This document shows, piece after piece, positions 17,611 through 26,811 of a DNA stretch of 64,000 nucleotides. The notes under the pieces were generated by a model. The model was given only the letters and a program-made list of their open reading frames with translations, searched no databases and had not been told where the DNA came from. A program made the translations under genes and the position numbers. This DNA is from JASHUC01 sp035606175 (GTDB taxonomy: Bacteria > Pseudomonadota > Gammaproteobacteria > Steroidobacterales > Steroidobacteraceae). Numbering within the stretch: position 1 is the first letter of the stretch; each line of letters starts with the position of its first letter. The DNA lies in assembly GCA_035606175.1 (NCBI GenBank), contig DATNFW010000092.1, positions 1-64,000 of the forward strand. The letters run 5' to 3'.

Positions 17611-17658
17611 GGTACGCGCCGGCGCGGCCGGCGGGCGAGCGCCTGCCGAGGTTGGCGA

Positions 17659-18807
17659 TCAGAACTTGAAGACCCCCTGAACCGCGAGCTGCGACAGACT
17701 GTCTCCGTCCGGGGTGAGTGCGGCAACCGCGGATCTGCTCCGGAAGAAGGTGTCGGTCTGCGCGGAGTCGTAGCGGCCTTCGAGGCGCAGCTCGAAACTG
17801 CTCGTCGGCGCGTAGCCGAACGTCACCGTGCCATCCCAGAGGTGCTGCCCGTCCACCGCGCCCGTCGCGAAGCCATTCTTGTCATCGAGATATTCCAGCC
17901 GCCCGGAGATGCGCCACTTGGAGTTGAATGCGTAATTCGCATACCCCGCCGCCCCGTACCACGTCGCACTCCCCGTCCCGACTCCGGATGCCTCGTCCTG
18001 CTTGTCCCAGTCGATATTCAAGACGAGCGTGAGGGAAGAGGTCGCGTTGAAGGTCGCGACCACGTCCACCAGCGACCTTTCGGCATCGTACGGCAGCATC
18101 TTCCCGAAATAGGCCTGGGTCGCAAGCGAGAACTTCTTGTTCGGCGTCCAGCCGATACCCACCTCTGCCGTCTTCGAGCCGTAGCTCGTCGACATGACGT
18201 TCCATCCGTTGTTCACGCCGGCGATGAAGTTGAGCGTATCCGTCACGGCGTAAGTTGCGCGGACGCCGGTGTGGGTGAGCGGCTCGTTGTCGAAGAAAAG
18301 CAGAGAGCGCGAGAAGTTCGTGTTCAGTGTCGGATTGATGACTTCCGCACCTGCGAGGGTCAGAAGCTTGCCGGCTGCCAGGACGAGCGGCCCGGTCGCG
18401 TATTGAAGGTATGCTTGCCGGATATCGAATACGCCGCTGCCATTCTCGGCCGCATTCAGGACTTTCGCGTCCTCTCCCGCAATGACATCGACGAGGGCCC
18501 CGAACCCTTGCTTGGGTTGATAGGCGACGCTGATCCCCGTTTCATCGAGCTGAAACGTATCGTGATGGAGATCGAACTGATGGATGTTGAACGGGTAGCC
18601 GTTCGAGTGGTAGTACGAGGCGGCGATGTAGCCGTTCGCGCTGATGCCCCAGGCGGCGAGCGTGTCGGCCCAGCTCGCGCCCGCCGGCTTGCCTGCGCCG
18701 GAATCGGCCGCAAGCACCGGACGCGGCGCGATGACGGTGAGCGCGATCGTGGCGAGCGCGCTGACGGCAAGCGCGCTGACTGAAATGGACCTCGGTTTGA
18801 TTGACAT
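17659..18807 (-). CDS. Outer-membrane beta-barrel porin-like protein
   Basis: A 382-residue protein with a signal peptide (to about residue 34, ALA-type end) followed by alternating amphipathic strands and short turns, and a C-terminal Phe (GVFKF), all hallmarks of outer-membrane barrels. It resembles the BBP2/DUF1597-like porins in its N-terminal ISANGYIAASYYHSNG and in IRQAYLQYA. AGGA lies 9 bases before the ATG. It probably forms a passive channel, and its amidase neighbour may act on the imported compound. Specificity is unknown. Confidence 0.75.
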   Translation of the reverse strand: MSIKPRSISVSALAVSALATIALTVIAPRPVLAADSGAGKPAGASWADTLAAWGISANGYIAASYYHSNGYPFNIHQFDLHHDTFQLDETGISVAYQPKQGFGALVDVIAGEDAKVLNAAENGSGVFDIRQAYLQYATGPLVLAAGKLLTLAGAEVINPTLNTNFSRSLLFFDNEPLTHTGVRATYAVTDTLNFIAGVNNGWNVMSTSYGSKTAEVGIGWTPNKKFSLATQAYFGKMLPYDAERSLVDVVATFNATSSLTLVLNIDWDKQDEASGVGTGSATWYGAAGYANYAFNSKWRISGRLEYLDDKNGFATGAVDGQHLWDGTVTFGYAPTSSFELRLEGRYDSAQTDTFFRSRSAVAALTPDGDSLSQLAVQGVFKF

Positions 18808-19120
18808 AGCGACGGCGATCCTCGTTCTCGAGCGAGTGCGACTCCCCGGGCGGTATTCCCGGCCCCGGTCGCAGAGTGCAACGGCTGTGCCAAAGCAATT
18901 TTCTCGAGTAGCCGCGCCGGCTTACTCAAATTGCGCGGCGCCGTGCGCCGAGATACGCACCAGTTGAGGTCGGCTGCGAGGGCCGCTGTCACATGCTGGT
19001 GCAGAGCGCAGGGAGTGGGCGCAGGATGCTGCGGCGGCGCCTGGGCCCATCGTTTGCGACGGCGCGCGCGGAGAGCGGACATTTGCAACCGAAGAGTCGT
19101 CGATTCGAGGAGGCAGCGAC
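18808..19120. other. Intergenic region between divergent porin and phosphoribosyltransferase genes
   Basis: This 313-bp gap holds no convincing gene. It contains a 7-bp inverted repeat, GCCGCGC (18911-18917) with GCGCGGC (18933-18939), around a 15-base loop. The region must carry both divergent promoters, but I cannot point to clear -35/-10 pairs. Confidence 0.5.
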
Positions 19121-19843
19121 ATGCCGATATCAGGGCAGGAAGTGTATTTCGACGACCGTGCCGACGCGGGGCGACATCTCGCGCAAAGGCTGATCGAGCA
19201 CACGCAGGTTCGCGCGGACGCGGGCGAGGAGGCGGCGATCGGGGCGGATGCGCTCGTCCTCGCGCTGCCGCGCGGCGGAGTGCCGGTCGCCTATGAAGTG
19301 GCGGCCGCACTCGATGTGGAGCTCGACGTGTTCCTCGTGCGCAAGCTCGGCGTGCCGGGGCACGAGGAGCTCGCGATGGGAGCGATCGCCTCAGGCGGCG
19401 TGCGCGTCATCAACGATGCGGTGGTACAGGCGCTGCGCATACCGGCCTCGATCATCGATGCGGTCGCGGCGGCCGAGCGCGATACGCTCGAGCGGCGCGA
19501 GCGTCAGTACCGCGGCGCGGCGCCGCGACCGAACGTGCGCGACCGCGTCGTGATCCTGGTGGACGATGGACTCGCCACCGGCGCCTCGATGCGCGCGGCG
19601 CTCGAGGCACTCGGGCGCGAAGAGCCGCGCCGGCTCATCGCCGCAGTTCCCGTCGCGCCGCTCGAGACCTGCAACCAGATCGAGGCGGAGGCGGATGAGG
19701 TGATCTGTGCGGAGACCCCTCGCGAGTTCTACGGTGTGGGGCAGTGGTATCGCGAATTCGCTCAGACGACCGATGAGCAGGTGCGAGAGCTGCTCGCCCG
19801 CGCCGCGCAGCGCCATCCGCACGGGCAGGGGGCGGTGCACTGA
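19121..19843 (+). CDS. Phosphoribosyltransferase domain protein
   Basis: A 240-residue cytoplasmic protein of the type I PRTase fold. The PRPP loop VILVDDGLATGAS is at residues 144-156 and the early LALPRGGVPVAYEVA (48-62) forms the first fold element. GAGGAGG is 7 bases before the ATG. Stand-alone proteins of this kind are often next to stress or dienelactone-hydrolase-like genes and are annotated only as phosphoribosyltransferases; no base-specific hood is recognisable. It is followed after 68 bp by a small basic protein. Confidence 0.85.
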   Translation: MPISGQEVYFDDRADAGRHLAQRLIEHTQVRADAGEEAAIGADALVLALPRGGVPVAYEVAAALDVELDVFLVRKLGVPGHEELAMGAIASGGVRVINDAVVQALRIPASIIDAVAAAERDTLERRERQYRGAAPRPNVRDRVVILVDDGLATGASMRAALEALGREEPRRLIAAVPVAPLETCNQIEAEADEVICAETPREFYGVGQWYREFAQTTDEQVRELLARAAQRHPHGQGAVH

Positions 19844-19911
19844 TTGAGCAATTGCTGAAAGAACGGAACTTGCTGCGCGTGTGGCGAGGATTCAATCAAA
19901 GGAGTTGAGTC

Positions 19912-20349
19912 ATGCCGGAACGAACCACTATCGAACGAGCGAAACGAGACCTGCGCGCAGGCAAGCGGCCGTCGACTGCGGCAGGCGAGTTCGTGCGCGA
20001 GGAAATGGAGCACATCCGCCGCGGCCGCCACGGCGCACGCAATACGCGGCAGGCGATCGCCATCGGTCTCTCGAAGGCGCGCCGTTCGGGGGTGCCGCTG
20101 CAACCGCCCGCGCCGGCAGAGGCGAAGGCGAGGACCCGGAAGTCAGCCGAGCGCGATTTCGAGGCAGGGCAGGGCAGGCGCCGCTCCTCGTCCGAGCCGC
20201 GCAAGCAGCGCACGCGATCTCATGCCCGCTCGAAAGCGTCGAGCCGCGCTCTCGAGCGCGAGGGCCGGACGGCCGCCTCCCCGAGGACACTCTCGGCCCA
20301 TGCGAAGCAGACCGCGTCCCGCCGCGGACGGCGCAGCCGGGCCCATTGA
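19912..20349 (+). CDS. DUF6496-type small basic protein
   Basis: A 145-residue protein, strongly Arg/Lys/Ser/Ala-rich. The first 65 residues (RERAKRD-like start, AGEFVREEMEHIRRGRHG, then RQAIAIGLSKARRSGVP) match the DUF6496 group found in many proteobacteria. The C-terminal 80 residues are a disordered basic tail resembling histone-H1-like or Ku-associated tails. AAAGGAG precedes the ATG. Nucleic-acid binding is inferred from composition only. Its neighbour is the phosphoribosyltransferase gene, and the pair may form a stress-response unit. Confidence 0.7.
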   Translation: MPERTTIERAKRDLRAGKRPSTAAGEFVREEMEHIRRGRHGARNTRQAIAIGLSKARRSGVPLQPPAPAEAKARTRKSAERDFEAGQGRRRSSSEPRKQRTRSHARSKASSRALEREGRTAASPRTLSAHAKQTASRRGRRSRAH

Positions 20350-20358
20350 GACGAGTTG

Positions 20359-20375
20359 CCGGGGCCCAGCCCCGG
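20359..20375 (+). terminator. Candidate hairpin after the DUF6496-type gene
   Basis: CCGGGGC (20359-20365) pairs with GCCCCGG (20369-20375) around the loop CCA, 9 bp after the stop codon. There is no T-run directly after it, so efficient intrinsic termination is uncertain. Confidence 0.35.
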
Positions 20376-20423
20376 ACTCACCCCCCCGCGTAACGGCTCT
20401 TTTAACCCCGTGGAGCTGGTTCG

Positions 20424-20443
20424 CCCCGCCCATCCGGGCGGGG
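20424..20443 (+). other. 8-bp hairpin upstream of the molybdenum hydroxylase genes
   Basis: CCCCGCCC (20424-20431) and GGGCGGGG (20436-20443) form a perfect stem with the four-base loop ATCC, 87 bp before the iorA-like start codon. It may end transcripts from the left or lie in the leader of the following operon. Confidence 0.35.
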
Positions 20444-20530
20444 TAGGACTGCGCGCGCTCCCCGCCGTCTGGTACGATCGGCGCGGGGAGGCCCCGCGCC
20501 TTAACTTGGTTCAACACCCAGGACTCGAGC

Positions 20531-21010
20531 ATGAGCTACACCATCACCGTCAATGGCAAGGCCGAGACCGTCGATGTCGAAGGCGATACCCCGCTGCTGT
20601 GGGTATTGCGCGACGTACTCGACATGAAGGGCAGCAAGTTCGGCTGCGGAATGGGCCTTTGCGGCGCATGTACGGTCCATCTGAACGGCCGCGCCACGCG
20701 CTCTTGCATCACCCCGATCTCGGCGGTCGGCTCCGCGCAAGTGACGACGATCGAAGGCCTCGGAGCGAGTGAGATCGGCCGCAAGCTGCAGGCAGCCTGG
20801 GTCGCTCACGATGTGCCTCAGTGCGGCTACTGCCAGGCGGGTCAGCTCATGTCGGCCGCCTCGCTCCTCGGCGCGAATTCTCGCCCGAGCGATCAGGACA
20901 TCGACGATGGCATGAGCGGCAATATCTGCCGCTGCTGCACCTATACCCGCGTCCGCGCCGCGATCAAAGAGGCGGCGGGGCTCCCGACCACCGACTCGAG
21001 GGAGGTTTGA
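20531..21010 (+). CDS. iorA: 2Fe-2S subunit of a molybdenum hydroxylase (IorA-type)
   Basis: A 159-residue small subunit with two [2Fe-2S] clusters. The plant-type cluster uses Cys39, Cys44, Cys47 and Cys59; the second uses Cys98, Cys101, Cys133 and Cys135 (QCGYCQAGQ and NICRCCTYTR). This is the xanthine dehydrogenase/CO dehydrogenase small-subunit fold, closest in layout to isoquinoline 1-oxidoreductase alpha. It passes electrons from the molybdenum centre of the large subunit encoded 2 bp downstream. There is no FAD subunit gene nearby, as in IorAB-type two-subunit enzymes. The exact substrate is unknown, so the symbol marks the type. Confidence 0.85.
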   Translation: MSYTITVNGKAETVDVEGDTPLLWVLRDVLDMKGSKFGCGMGLCGACTVHLNGRATRSCITPISAVGSAQVTTIEGLGASEIGRKLQAAWVAHDVPQCGYCQAGQLMSAASLLGANSRPSDQDIDDGMSGNICRCCTYTRVRAAIKEAAGLPTTDSREV

Positions 21011-21012
21011 TC

Positions 21013-23445
21013 ATGGCCAGTCAGCAGGTGGAGACGGGCAAGAGCGCGGTCGCCGGCGGCGCCCCTGAGTCGCCCTCGCGGCGTACGTTCCTCACGGTGA
21101 GCGCGCTCGCAGGCGGTGGACTGCTCATCGATTTCAGCATTCCGGGTTCCGCTCTCGCGGCTGCGCATGCCGCCGAGCACGAATACACCCTCAATGCCTA
21201 CATCCAGATCACCCCGAACGGCGCCATCACGATCATGGCGAAGAATCCGGAGATCGGACAGGGCATCAAGACCGCCTTACCGCAGATCATCGCGGAGGAG
21301 CTCGACGCCGATTGGAAGGATGTGCAGGTCGAGCAGGCACCCGTCGATGCGAGGCTGTACGGAGCCCAGTTCGCAGGCGGTAGCTTCTCGATTCCGATGA
21401 ACTACGAGCCGCTGCGCCAGGTGGGCGCAGCCGGCCGCGCATTGCTCATCAAGGCCGCCGCCGAGAAGTGGCACGTGCCGCAGGAGCAATGCGACACCCT
21501 GCCGAGCAAGGTTCGGCACAAGGCGACCGGCCGTACACTCGGTTATGGAGCGCTTGCATCCAGGGCTGCCGCAATCGGTACCAAGGAGCAGGCTGCGCAG
21601 GCCGCGGCGATGGCGGCGATGGCGCGTGCCGCCGGAGGCGCGCATGCCGGACCTCCGGGACGCGGACGTGGCGGTCCCCCGGGTGCGGGACGTGGCGGTC
21701 CCCCGGGCGCTGCGATGTTCGGCGCCGCCGGTCTGCAGAAGGTCAAGCTCAAAGACCCGAAAGACTTCCGCATCATCGGCCAGCCGATCTCGGGCGTCGA
21801 CAACCCGTCCATCGTGACCGGCAAGCCGCTTTTCGGCATCGATCAGTCCGTACCGGGAATGAAGTACGCCGTGTACGAGCGCTGCCCGGTATTCGGCGGG
21901 CGCCCGGTGAGTGCGAATCTCGACGAGATCAAGGCCCTGCCGGGCATCCACGATGCCTTCATCGTCGAGGGTGCGCAGCCGACGGGACTCCCCGACGGCA
22001 TGCAGATCACCCTCGTCCCCGGCGTCGCGATCATCGGCGACACCTGGTGGGCCGCGAACAAGGCGCTCGACAAGCTCGTCGTGCAGTGGGACGAAGGCCC
22101 GGTCGCGAATCAGAGCACCGAGAAGTTCGATCGCACCGCGGCGGATCTGGCGAGCAAGCCACCCGCTAAAGTCATTCGCAAGGACGGCGACTTCGACAAG
22201 GCGGTCTCGGGCGCGGCGAAGGTGATCGAAGGGAACTATCAATATCCGTTCATCGCGCATGCCTATCTCGAGCCGCTCAACGCCACGGCGCATTTCAAGG
22301 ACGGTAAGGTCGAGGTGTGGGCCGCGACGCAGAATCCCGCGGCAGGCCAGGGCAACGTCGCCAAGACTCTCGGCATCTCGCCGGCCAATGTCACGGTACA
22401 CGTCGTGCGCAGCGGCGGCGGTTTCGGTGGAAGGCTCGGTACGTGGTACATGGTCGAGGCCGCGTACCTCTCGAAGCGCACGGGCCTGCCGATCAAGATG
22501 CTCAACAACCGCAAGCAGGACATCCAGCACGAGTATTACCGTCCGGCGGGCTATCACCACTTCAAGGCCGGCATCGACGCTCAAGGCAAGCTCGTCGCTT
22601 TCCGCGATCACTTCGTGACGTTCACGAGCGATGGCGAGAAGGTGTCGAACAGCGCCGATCTCGAGCCGGGCGCGTTTCCGGCCCGCTTCGTGCCGAACCT
22701 GGAATTCGCAGAGTCGCTGATGCTGCTTGGGGTGCCGACGGGGCCGCTCCGCGCGCCGGGCGACAACGCGATCGCGTACGCGTTCGAGTCGTTCATCGAC
22801 GAGATTGCCCTCGCGGCGGGAAAGGACCCGCTGCAGTACCGCATCGACCTGTACTCGCCGGCGCGAGTGCTGCAGAACCCACCGTCGCCGCGCCGCAGCT
22901 TCATGAAGCTGCCGGAGTTCGATACGGGACGGGCGATCGGGGTGCTCGAGCTCGTGCGCGAGATGTCTAACTGGGGCAAGCGCAAGCTTCCCGCACGCAC
23001 CGGCATGGGCGTCGCGTTCTACTACAGCCACCTCGGCTACGTCGCGGAGGTGATACAGGCGAGCGTTGCGCCGGAAGGCACCGTCAAGGTCGACAAGGTG
23101 TGGGCCGCGGTCGACTGCGGTCCGCAGATCGTGAACCCTAGCGGCGCGATGAACCAGGTGCAGGGGGCCATCATCGATGGCTTGAGTGCGGCACTCGGCC
23201 AGCAGATCACGATCGACCGCGGCCGTATCCTGCAGACGAACTTCCACGAGTTCAATCTGCTGCGCATGAACCAGGCGCCCCCCGTCGAAGTGCAGTTCCG
23301 CAAGACCGAAGGAGTCATGGTGACGGGGCTCGGCGAGCCGGCGCTACCCTCGGCGCCGCCTGCGCTCTGCAACGCGATCTACGCCGCGATCGGCAAGCGT
23401 GTTCGCAAGCTGCCGATCGATCCGGCGGAGCTCGCGTCGACCTGA
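21013..23445 (+). CDS. iorB: Molybdopterin-dependent hydroxylase large subunit (IorB-type)
   Basis: An 810-residue catalytic subunit of the aldehyde oxidase/isoquinoline 1-oxidoreductase family. It starts with a twin-arginine-like leader (SRRTFLTVSALAGGGLL, residues about 21-37), so the enzyme may be exported folded with its cofactor. The cofactor-binding GGGFGGRLG begins at about residue 469 and the catalytic Glu775 is in GLGEPALPSAPP. GGAGG lies 8 bases upstream of the ATG. An unusual Gly/Pro/Arg-rich insertion occupies about residues 213-236. It hydroxylates N-heterocycles or aldehydes in the family; the substrate here is unknown. Confidence 0.87.
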   Translation: MASQQVETGKSAVAGGAPESPSRRTFLTVSALAGGGLLIDFSIPGSALAAAHAAEHEYTLNAYIQITPNGAITIMAKNPEIGQGIKTALPQIIAEELDADWKDVQVEQAPVDARLYGAQFAGGSFSIPMNYEPLRQVGAAGRALLIKAAAEKWHVPQEQCDTLPSKVRHKATGRTLGYGALASRAAAIGTKEQAAQAAAMAAMARAAGGAHAGPPGRGRGGPPGAGRGGPPGAAMFGAAGLQKVKLKDPKDFRIIGQPISGVDNPSIVTGKPLFGIDQSVPGMKYAVYERCPVFGGRPVSANLDEIKALPGIHDAFIVEGAQPTGLPDGMQITLVPGVAIIGDTWWAANKALDKLVVQWDEGPVANQSTEKFDRTAADLASKPPAKVIRKDGDFDKAVSGAAKVIEGNYQYPFIAHAYLEPLNATAHFKDGKVEVWAATQNPAAGQGNVAKTLGISPANVTVHVVRSGGGFGGRLGTWYMVEAAYLSKRTGLPIKMLNNRKQDIQHEYYRPAGYHHFKAGIDAQGKLVAFRDHFVTFTSDGEKVSNSADLEPGAFPARFVPNLEFAESLMLLGVPTGPLRAPGDNAIAYAFESFIDEIALAAGKDPLQYRIDLYSPARVLQNPPSPRRSFMKLPEFDTGRAIGVLELVREMSNWGKRKLPARTGMGVAFYYSHLGYVAEVIQASVAPEGTVKVDKVWAAVDCGPQIVNPSGAMNQVQGAIIDGLSAALGQQITIDRGRILQTNFHEFNLLRMNQAPPVEVQFRKTEGVMVTGLGEPALPSAPPALCNAIYAAIGKRVRKLPIDPAELAST
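21664..21707 (+). repeat. In-frame 24-bp tandem repeat inside the IorB-type gene
   Basis: Two identical 20-base copies lie at 21664-21683 and 21688-21707, i.e. a 24-bp period encoding the eight-residue unit GRGGPPGA. A weaker third unit (GPPGRG) precedes them. The repeat makes a flexible, collagen-like linker in the protein. Confidence 0.85.
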
Positions 23446-23532
23446 CGTTCGCGGAGGCCTGGAGCGGGCGCGTGAGGCGCCCGCTGCCCCCCGCGGCAGG
23501 CCGCGGGCTTCGGGCTTGCTGCCGGAGATCGC

Positions 23533-25263
23533 GTGAGCGGAGAGACGACTCCCCTGACCGCTGCGGAGGCGCTGCTTGCAGGGCTCGCGCGCCGCGGCGT
23601 CGAGTATCTGTACCTCAACGCCGGGACGGACTTCGCCTCGATCGTGGAGGCTTACGCGGGCCGAGCCGGCCTCGAGTTTCCCACCCCGATCGTCTGCCCT
23701 CACGAGAACCTCGCGGTCGGCATGGCGCATGGCTATGCGCTCGCGAGCGGCAAGCCGCAGGCCGTAATGGTTCACGTGAGCGTGGGCACTGCGAACTGTG
23801 TGTGCGCGCTGCTCAATGCGGCACGCGATCAGGTTCCACTGCTGCTCGCCGCCGGGCGCACGCCCTTATACGAGCAGGGGCGCCGCGGCGCCCGCGATGC
23901 GCCGATCCACTGGGCGCAGGAGATGTTCGATCAAGGCGGGCTCGTGCGCGAGCTCGTCAAATGGGACTACGAGCTACGCGATGCGATGCAGGCCGAGATC
24001 GTCGTCGACCGGGCGCTTGCGATTGCGCGAGCCGCTCCGGCCGGACCCGTCTACCTGACGCTGCCGCGGGAGGTGCTGGCCGAGGAGATCGCGGCCCGCG
24101 CGATTTTGCCGGCCGAGACGGCTGTGCCGCGCGCACCCGCACCCGATCCCGGCGACGTCGAGCGCCTCGCGCAGCTCATCTCGGAAGCGGAGCTGCCGAT
24201 CATCATCATCTCCGGAGGCGGCGCGGCTTCGGCATCGCAGTCGCTCGAGACGATGCAGGCGTTCGGACAATTCGTGCGCCGCTTCGGCATCGGAGTCGTC
24301 GAGTATCTCGGGCGGCGCGTACGCCTGCCCGCAACGCATCCGCTGCATCTCGGCTCGGACAACCGCGTTGCGCTCGAGCGGGCGGACCTGATTCTCGCCA
24401 TCGATGCCGACGTGCCTTGGATGCCGACCGTCGCGGCGCCGCGTCCCAGCGCGCGCGTCGTGCACATCGGAGTCGATCCCCTCTACGTACGGTATCCGAT
24501 CCGCTCTTTCCGGACGGACTTGGCGCTCGCAACCACACTCGGTCAACTGCTGCCGCCGCTCACCGCTGCGCTCGATCATCGCGCCGCGATCGGTCGGGTG
24601 GACTACGCGGCGCGCGCCCGCCGCATTGAGGAGCTCGCCGCCGAGCGACGTGCCGAGCTCGAGGGACGCCGCAGTCGGATCGCGAACGAAGGCCACATGA
24701 CACGCGGCTGGCTCACAATGTGTTTGAATGCCGCGGTGTCGCGCGATGACTGCATCGTGAGCGAGTACTGGGTGGAGCGCGAGCTGCTCGAGCGCGAGCT
24801 GCCCGGGACGTATTTCGCGACGCCTCCGGCCGGAGGGCTCGGCTGGGGACTGCCGGCGGCGCTCGGCATCGCCCAGTTCGAGGCGGACAAAAGGGAAGCG
24901 CCGGTCGTCGTCGCGGCCCTCGGCGACGGCTCGTACATGTTCGCGAATCCCGCCGCCTGTCATCAAACGGCGGCGGCTCTGAAGCTGCCCGTGCTGACGG
25001 TGGTCTGCAACAATCGCCAGTGGGGCGCGGTCGAGTGGGCGGCTCGCAGCGTGTACCCTCAGGGACATGCGGCTCACGGGGGCACGCCGGTGCCGCTCAG
25101 CAGCCTCGAGCCCGCGCCCGCGTTCGAGAAGTATGTCGAGGCTTCCGGCGGCCATGGCGAGCGTGTGACGGACCCGCGAGAGCTGCCCGGCGCGCTCGAG
25201 CGGGCGCTGCACGCGGTGCGTCGCGAGCGTCGGCAGGCCCTGCTCAATGTGATTTGCGAGTAA
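23533..25263 (+). CDS. Thiamine pyrophosphate enzyme, benzoylformate decarboxylase/acetolactate synthase-like
   Basis: A 576-residue TPP enzyme starting at GTG behind GGAG. It has the three-domain order of the family: N-terminal pyrimidine-binding domain with the cofactor-activating Glu58 (PHENLAVG), a central Rossmann-like domain (about 195-345), and a C-terminal pyrophosphate-binding domain with GDG (464-466) and Asn493-Asn494 as the metal site. It is not a true acetolactate synthase, because no regulatory subunit gene is nearby and the FAD loop is poorly kept. Decarboxylation of a 2-oxoacid to an aldehyde, used by the aldehyde dehydrogenase encoded 5 bp downstream, is the inferred role. 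Confidence 0.8.
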   Translation: MSGETTPLTAAEALLAGLARRGVEYLYLNAGTDFASIVEAYAGRAGLEFPTPIVCPHENLAVGMAHGYALASGKPQAVMVHVSVGTANCVCALLNAARDQVPLLLAAGRTPLYEQGRRGARDAPIHWAQEMFDQGGLVRELVKWDYELRDAMQAEIVVDRALAIARAAPAGPVYLTLPREVLAEEIAARAILPAETAVPRAPAPDPGDVERLAQLISEAELPIIIISGGGAASASQSLETMQAFGQFVRRFGIGVVEYLGRRVRLPATHPLHLGSDNRVALERADLILAIDADVPWMPTVAAPRPSARVVHIGVDPLYVRYPIRSFRTDLALATTLGQLLPPLTAALDHRAAIGRVDYAARARRIEELAAERRAELEGRRSRIANEGHMTRGWLTMCLNAAVSRDDCIVSEYWVERELLERELPGTYFATPPAGGLGWGLPAALGIAQFEADKREAPVVVAALGDGSYMFANPAACHQTAAALKLPVLTVVCNNRQWGAVEWAARSVYPQGHAAHGGTPVPLSSLEPAPAFEKYVEASGGHGERVTDPRELPGALERALHAVRRERRQALLNVICE

Positions 25264-25268
25264 CCCGA

Positions 25269-26771
25269 ATGAGCGCCGCTCAAAGCACCTGGGATCGCAT
25301 GCCCGGCCGGGATCGCGCACGCGACGGCCTCGATCGCACGTATGCATTGCTGATCGACGGCGCATGGACGCGCGCGGATTCCGAGGACAGCTTCCAATGC
25401 GTCGACCCGTACACGGCGGAGCCCTTCGGATGCGTGCCGGAGGCGGGTCCCGCCGATGTGCACCGCGCCGTTTCGGCCGCTCGGCGCGCGTTCGATCGTG
25501 ACGGCTGGCGAGAAAGCTCGGCGGCCGAGCGCGCGAGGCTGCTGAGGAGCCTCGCGCGGCGGATCGAAGCGCATGCGGATGAGCTCGCTTATGTGCAGAT
25601 TCGCGAGAACGGCAAGCTCGCGAGCGAAATGCGCCCACAGATCGATGCACTCGCACGAGCGTGCGAGTACTTCGCCGGACTCGCCGAGGCGACGGGCGGC
25701 CGCACGGTTCCGCTGCAGGGCTTCACGGCGTACACCGTTCGGGAGCCGATCGGCGTCATCGCGGCCGTCACGCCCTGGAACTCGCCGCTCATGCTGCTCG
25801 GCTGGAAGCTCTTCCCCGCGCTCGCGGCGGGCAACACTGTGGTCGTCAAGCCTTCCGAGATCACTCCGGTCTCGACACTCCGCTTCGCGGAGCTCATCAC
25901 GGAGAGCGGTTTCCCGCCGGGTGTCGTCAACGTCCTGACCGGTCATGCGCAGCCGACCGGCGCCGCGCTCATCGCCCACCCGGGCATCGACAAGATCGCC
26001 TTCACCGGATCGACGGCGGCGGGCAAGGCGATCGGGCGTGCGGCAGCGGAGCGCTGCGCGCGGGTGTCGCTCGAGCTCGGAGGCAAATCGCCGAACATCG
26101 TATTTGCGGATGCGCTGCTCGATGCCGCGGTCGACGGAATCGTCGCGGGCATTTTCGCAGCGACTGGACAGACCTGCGTCGCCGGCTCGCGGGTGCTCGT
26201 CGAGCGGCCGGTCTACGAGCAGGTCGTCGAGAGACTTGCGGCGCGCGCGCGCGAGCTCACGCCCGGCGATCCGCTCGAATGGAAGACGCAGCTCGCCCCG
26301 CTCGCATCGCGCGCGCAGCTCGAGAAGGTGCTGAGCTATTTCGAGGTCGCGCGTGCCGAGGGGCTCGAGCTCGTCACGGGCGGCCATCGTATCGAGCGAC
26401 CCGGATTTTTCGTCGAGCCGACCGTCTACGGGAATGTGCGCACGGACTGCCGCCTCGCCCGCGAGGAGATCTTCGGCCCCGTCGCGGCGCTCATTCCGTT
26501 CGACGACGAGGATCAGGCGGTTTCGATTGCAAACGATACGCCGTTCGGGCTCGCGGCAGGTGTATGGACCGAGAGCCTGCGGCGCGCGCATCGCGTCGCC
26601 TCGCGCGTGCGCGCCGGCACCGTGTGGATCAACAACTATCGGCAGATCGCCTACGCGATTCCGTTCGGAGGCTTCAAGCAGAGTGGTCTCGGACGCGAGC
26701 TCGGACCGGAGGCGCTCAACGAATACACCGAGGTCAAGAGCGTTTGGATCGATACGAGCCGCGGCGCATGA
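25269..26771 (+). CDS. Aldehyde dehydrogenase (NAD(P)-dependent)
   Basis: A 500-residue ALDH with all catalytic parts: the oxyanion/cofactor region TPWNSPLML (about 168-176), GSTAAGKAIG, general base Glu269 (LELGGKSPN), nucleophile Cys303 (GQTCVAGSR) and the C-terminal PFGGFKQSGLGRE. The start ATG at 25269 follows the TPP enzyme stop by 5 bp, so the two are coupled. It should oxidise the aldehyde released by that enzyme to a carboxylic acid. Close family alternatives include betaine-aldehyde and 2-hydroxymuconic-semialdehyde dehydrogenases. Confidence 0.9.
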   Translation: MSAAQSTWDRMPGRDRARDGLDRTYALLIDGAWTRADSEDSFQCVDPYTAEPFGCVPEAGPADVHRAVSAARRAFDRDGWRESSAAERARLLRSLARRIEAHADELAYVQIRENGKLASEMRPQIDALARACEYFAGLAEATGGRTVPLQGFTAYTVREPIGVIAAVTPWNSPLMLLGWKLFPALAAGNTVVVKPSEITPVSTLRFAELITESGFPPGVVNVLTGHAQPTGAALIAHPGIDKIAFTGSTAAGKAIGRAAAERCARVSLELGGKSPNIVFADALLDAAVDGIVAGIFAATGQTCVAGSRVLVERPVYEQVVERLAARARELTPGDPLEWKTQLAPLASRAQLEKVLSYFEVARAEGLELVTGGHRIERPGFFVEPTVYGNVRTDCRLAREEIFGPVAALIPFDDEDQAVSIANDTPFGLAAGVWTESLRRAHRVASRVRAGTVWINNYRQIAYAIPFGGFKQSGLGRELGPEALNEYTEVKSVWIDTSRGA

Positions 26772-26811
26772 GCGCGCGACCTGCAGCTGGTTTTCTGCAA
26801 TCCGGGAGACG

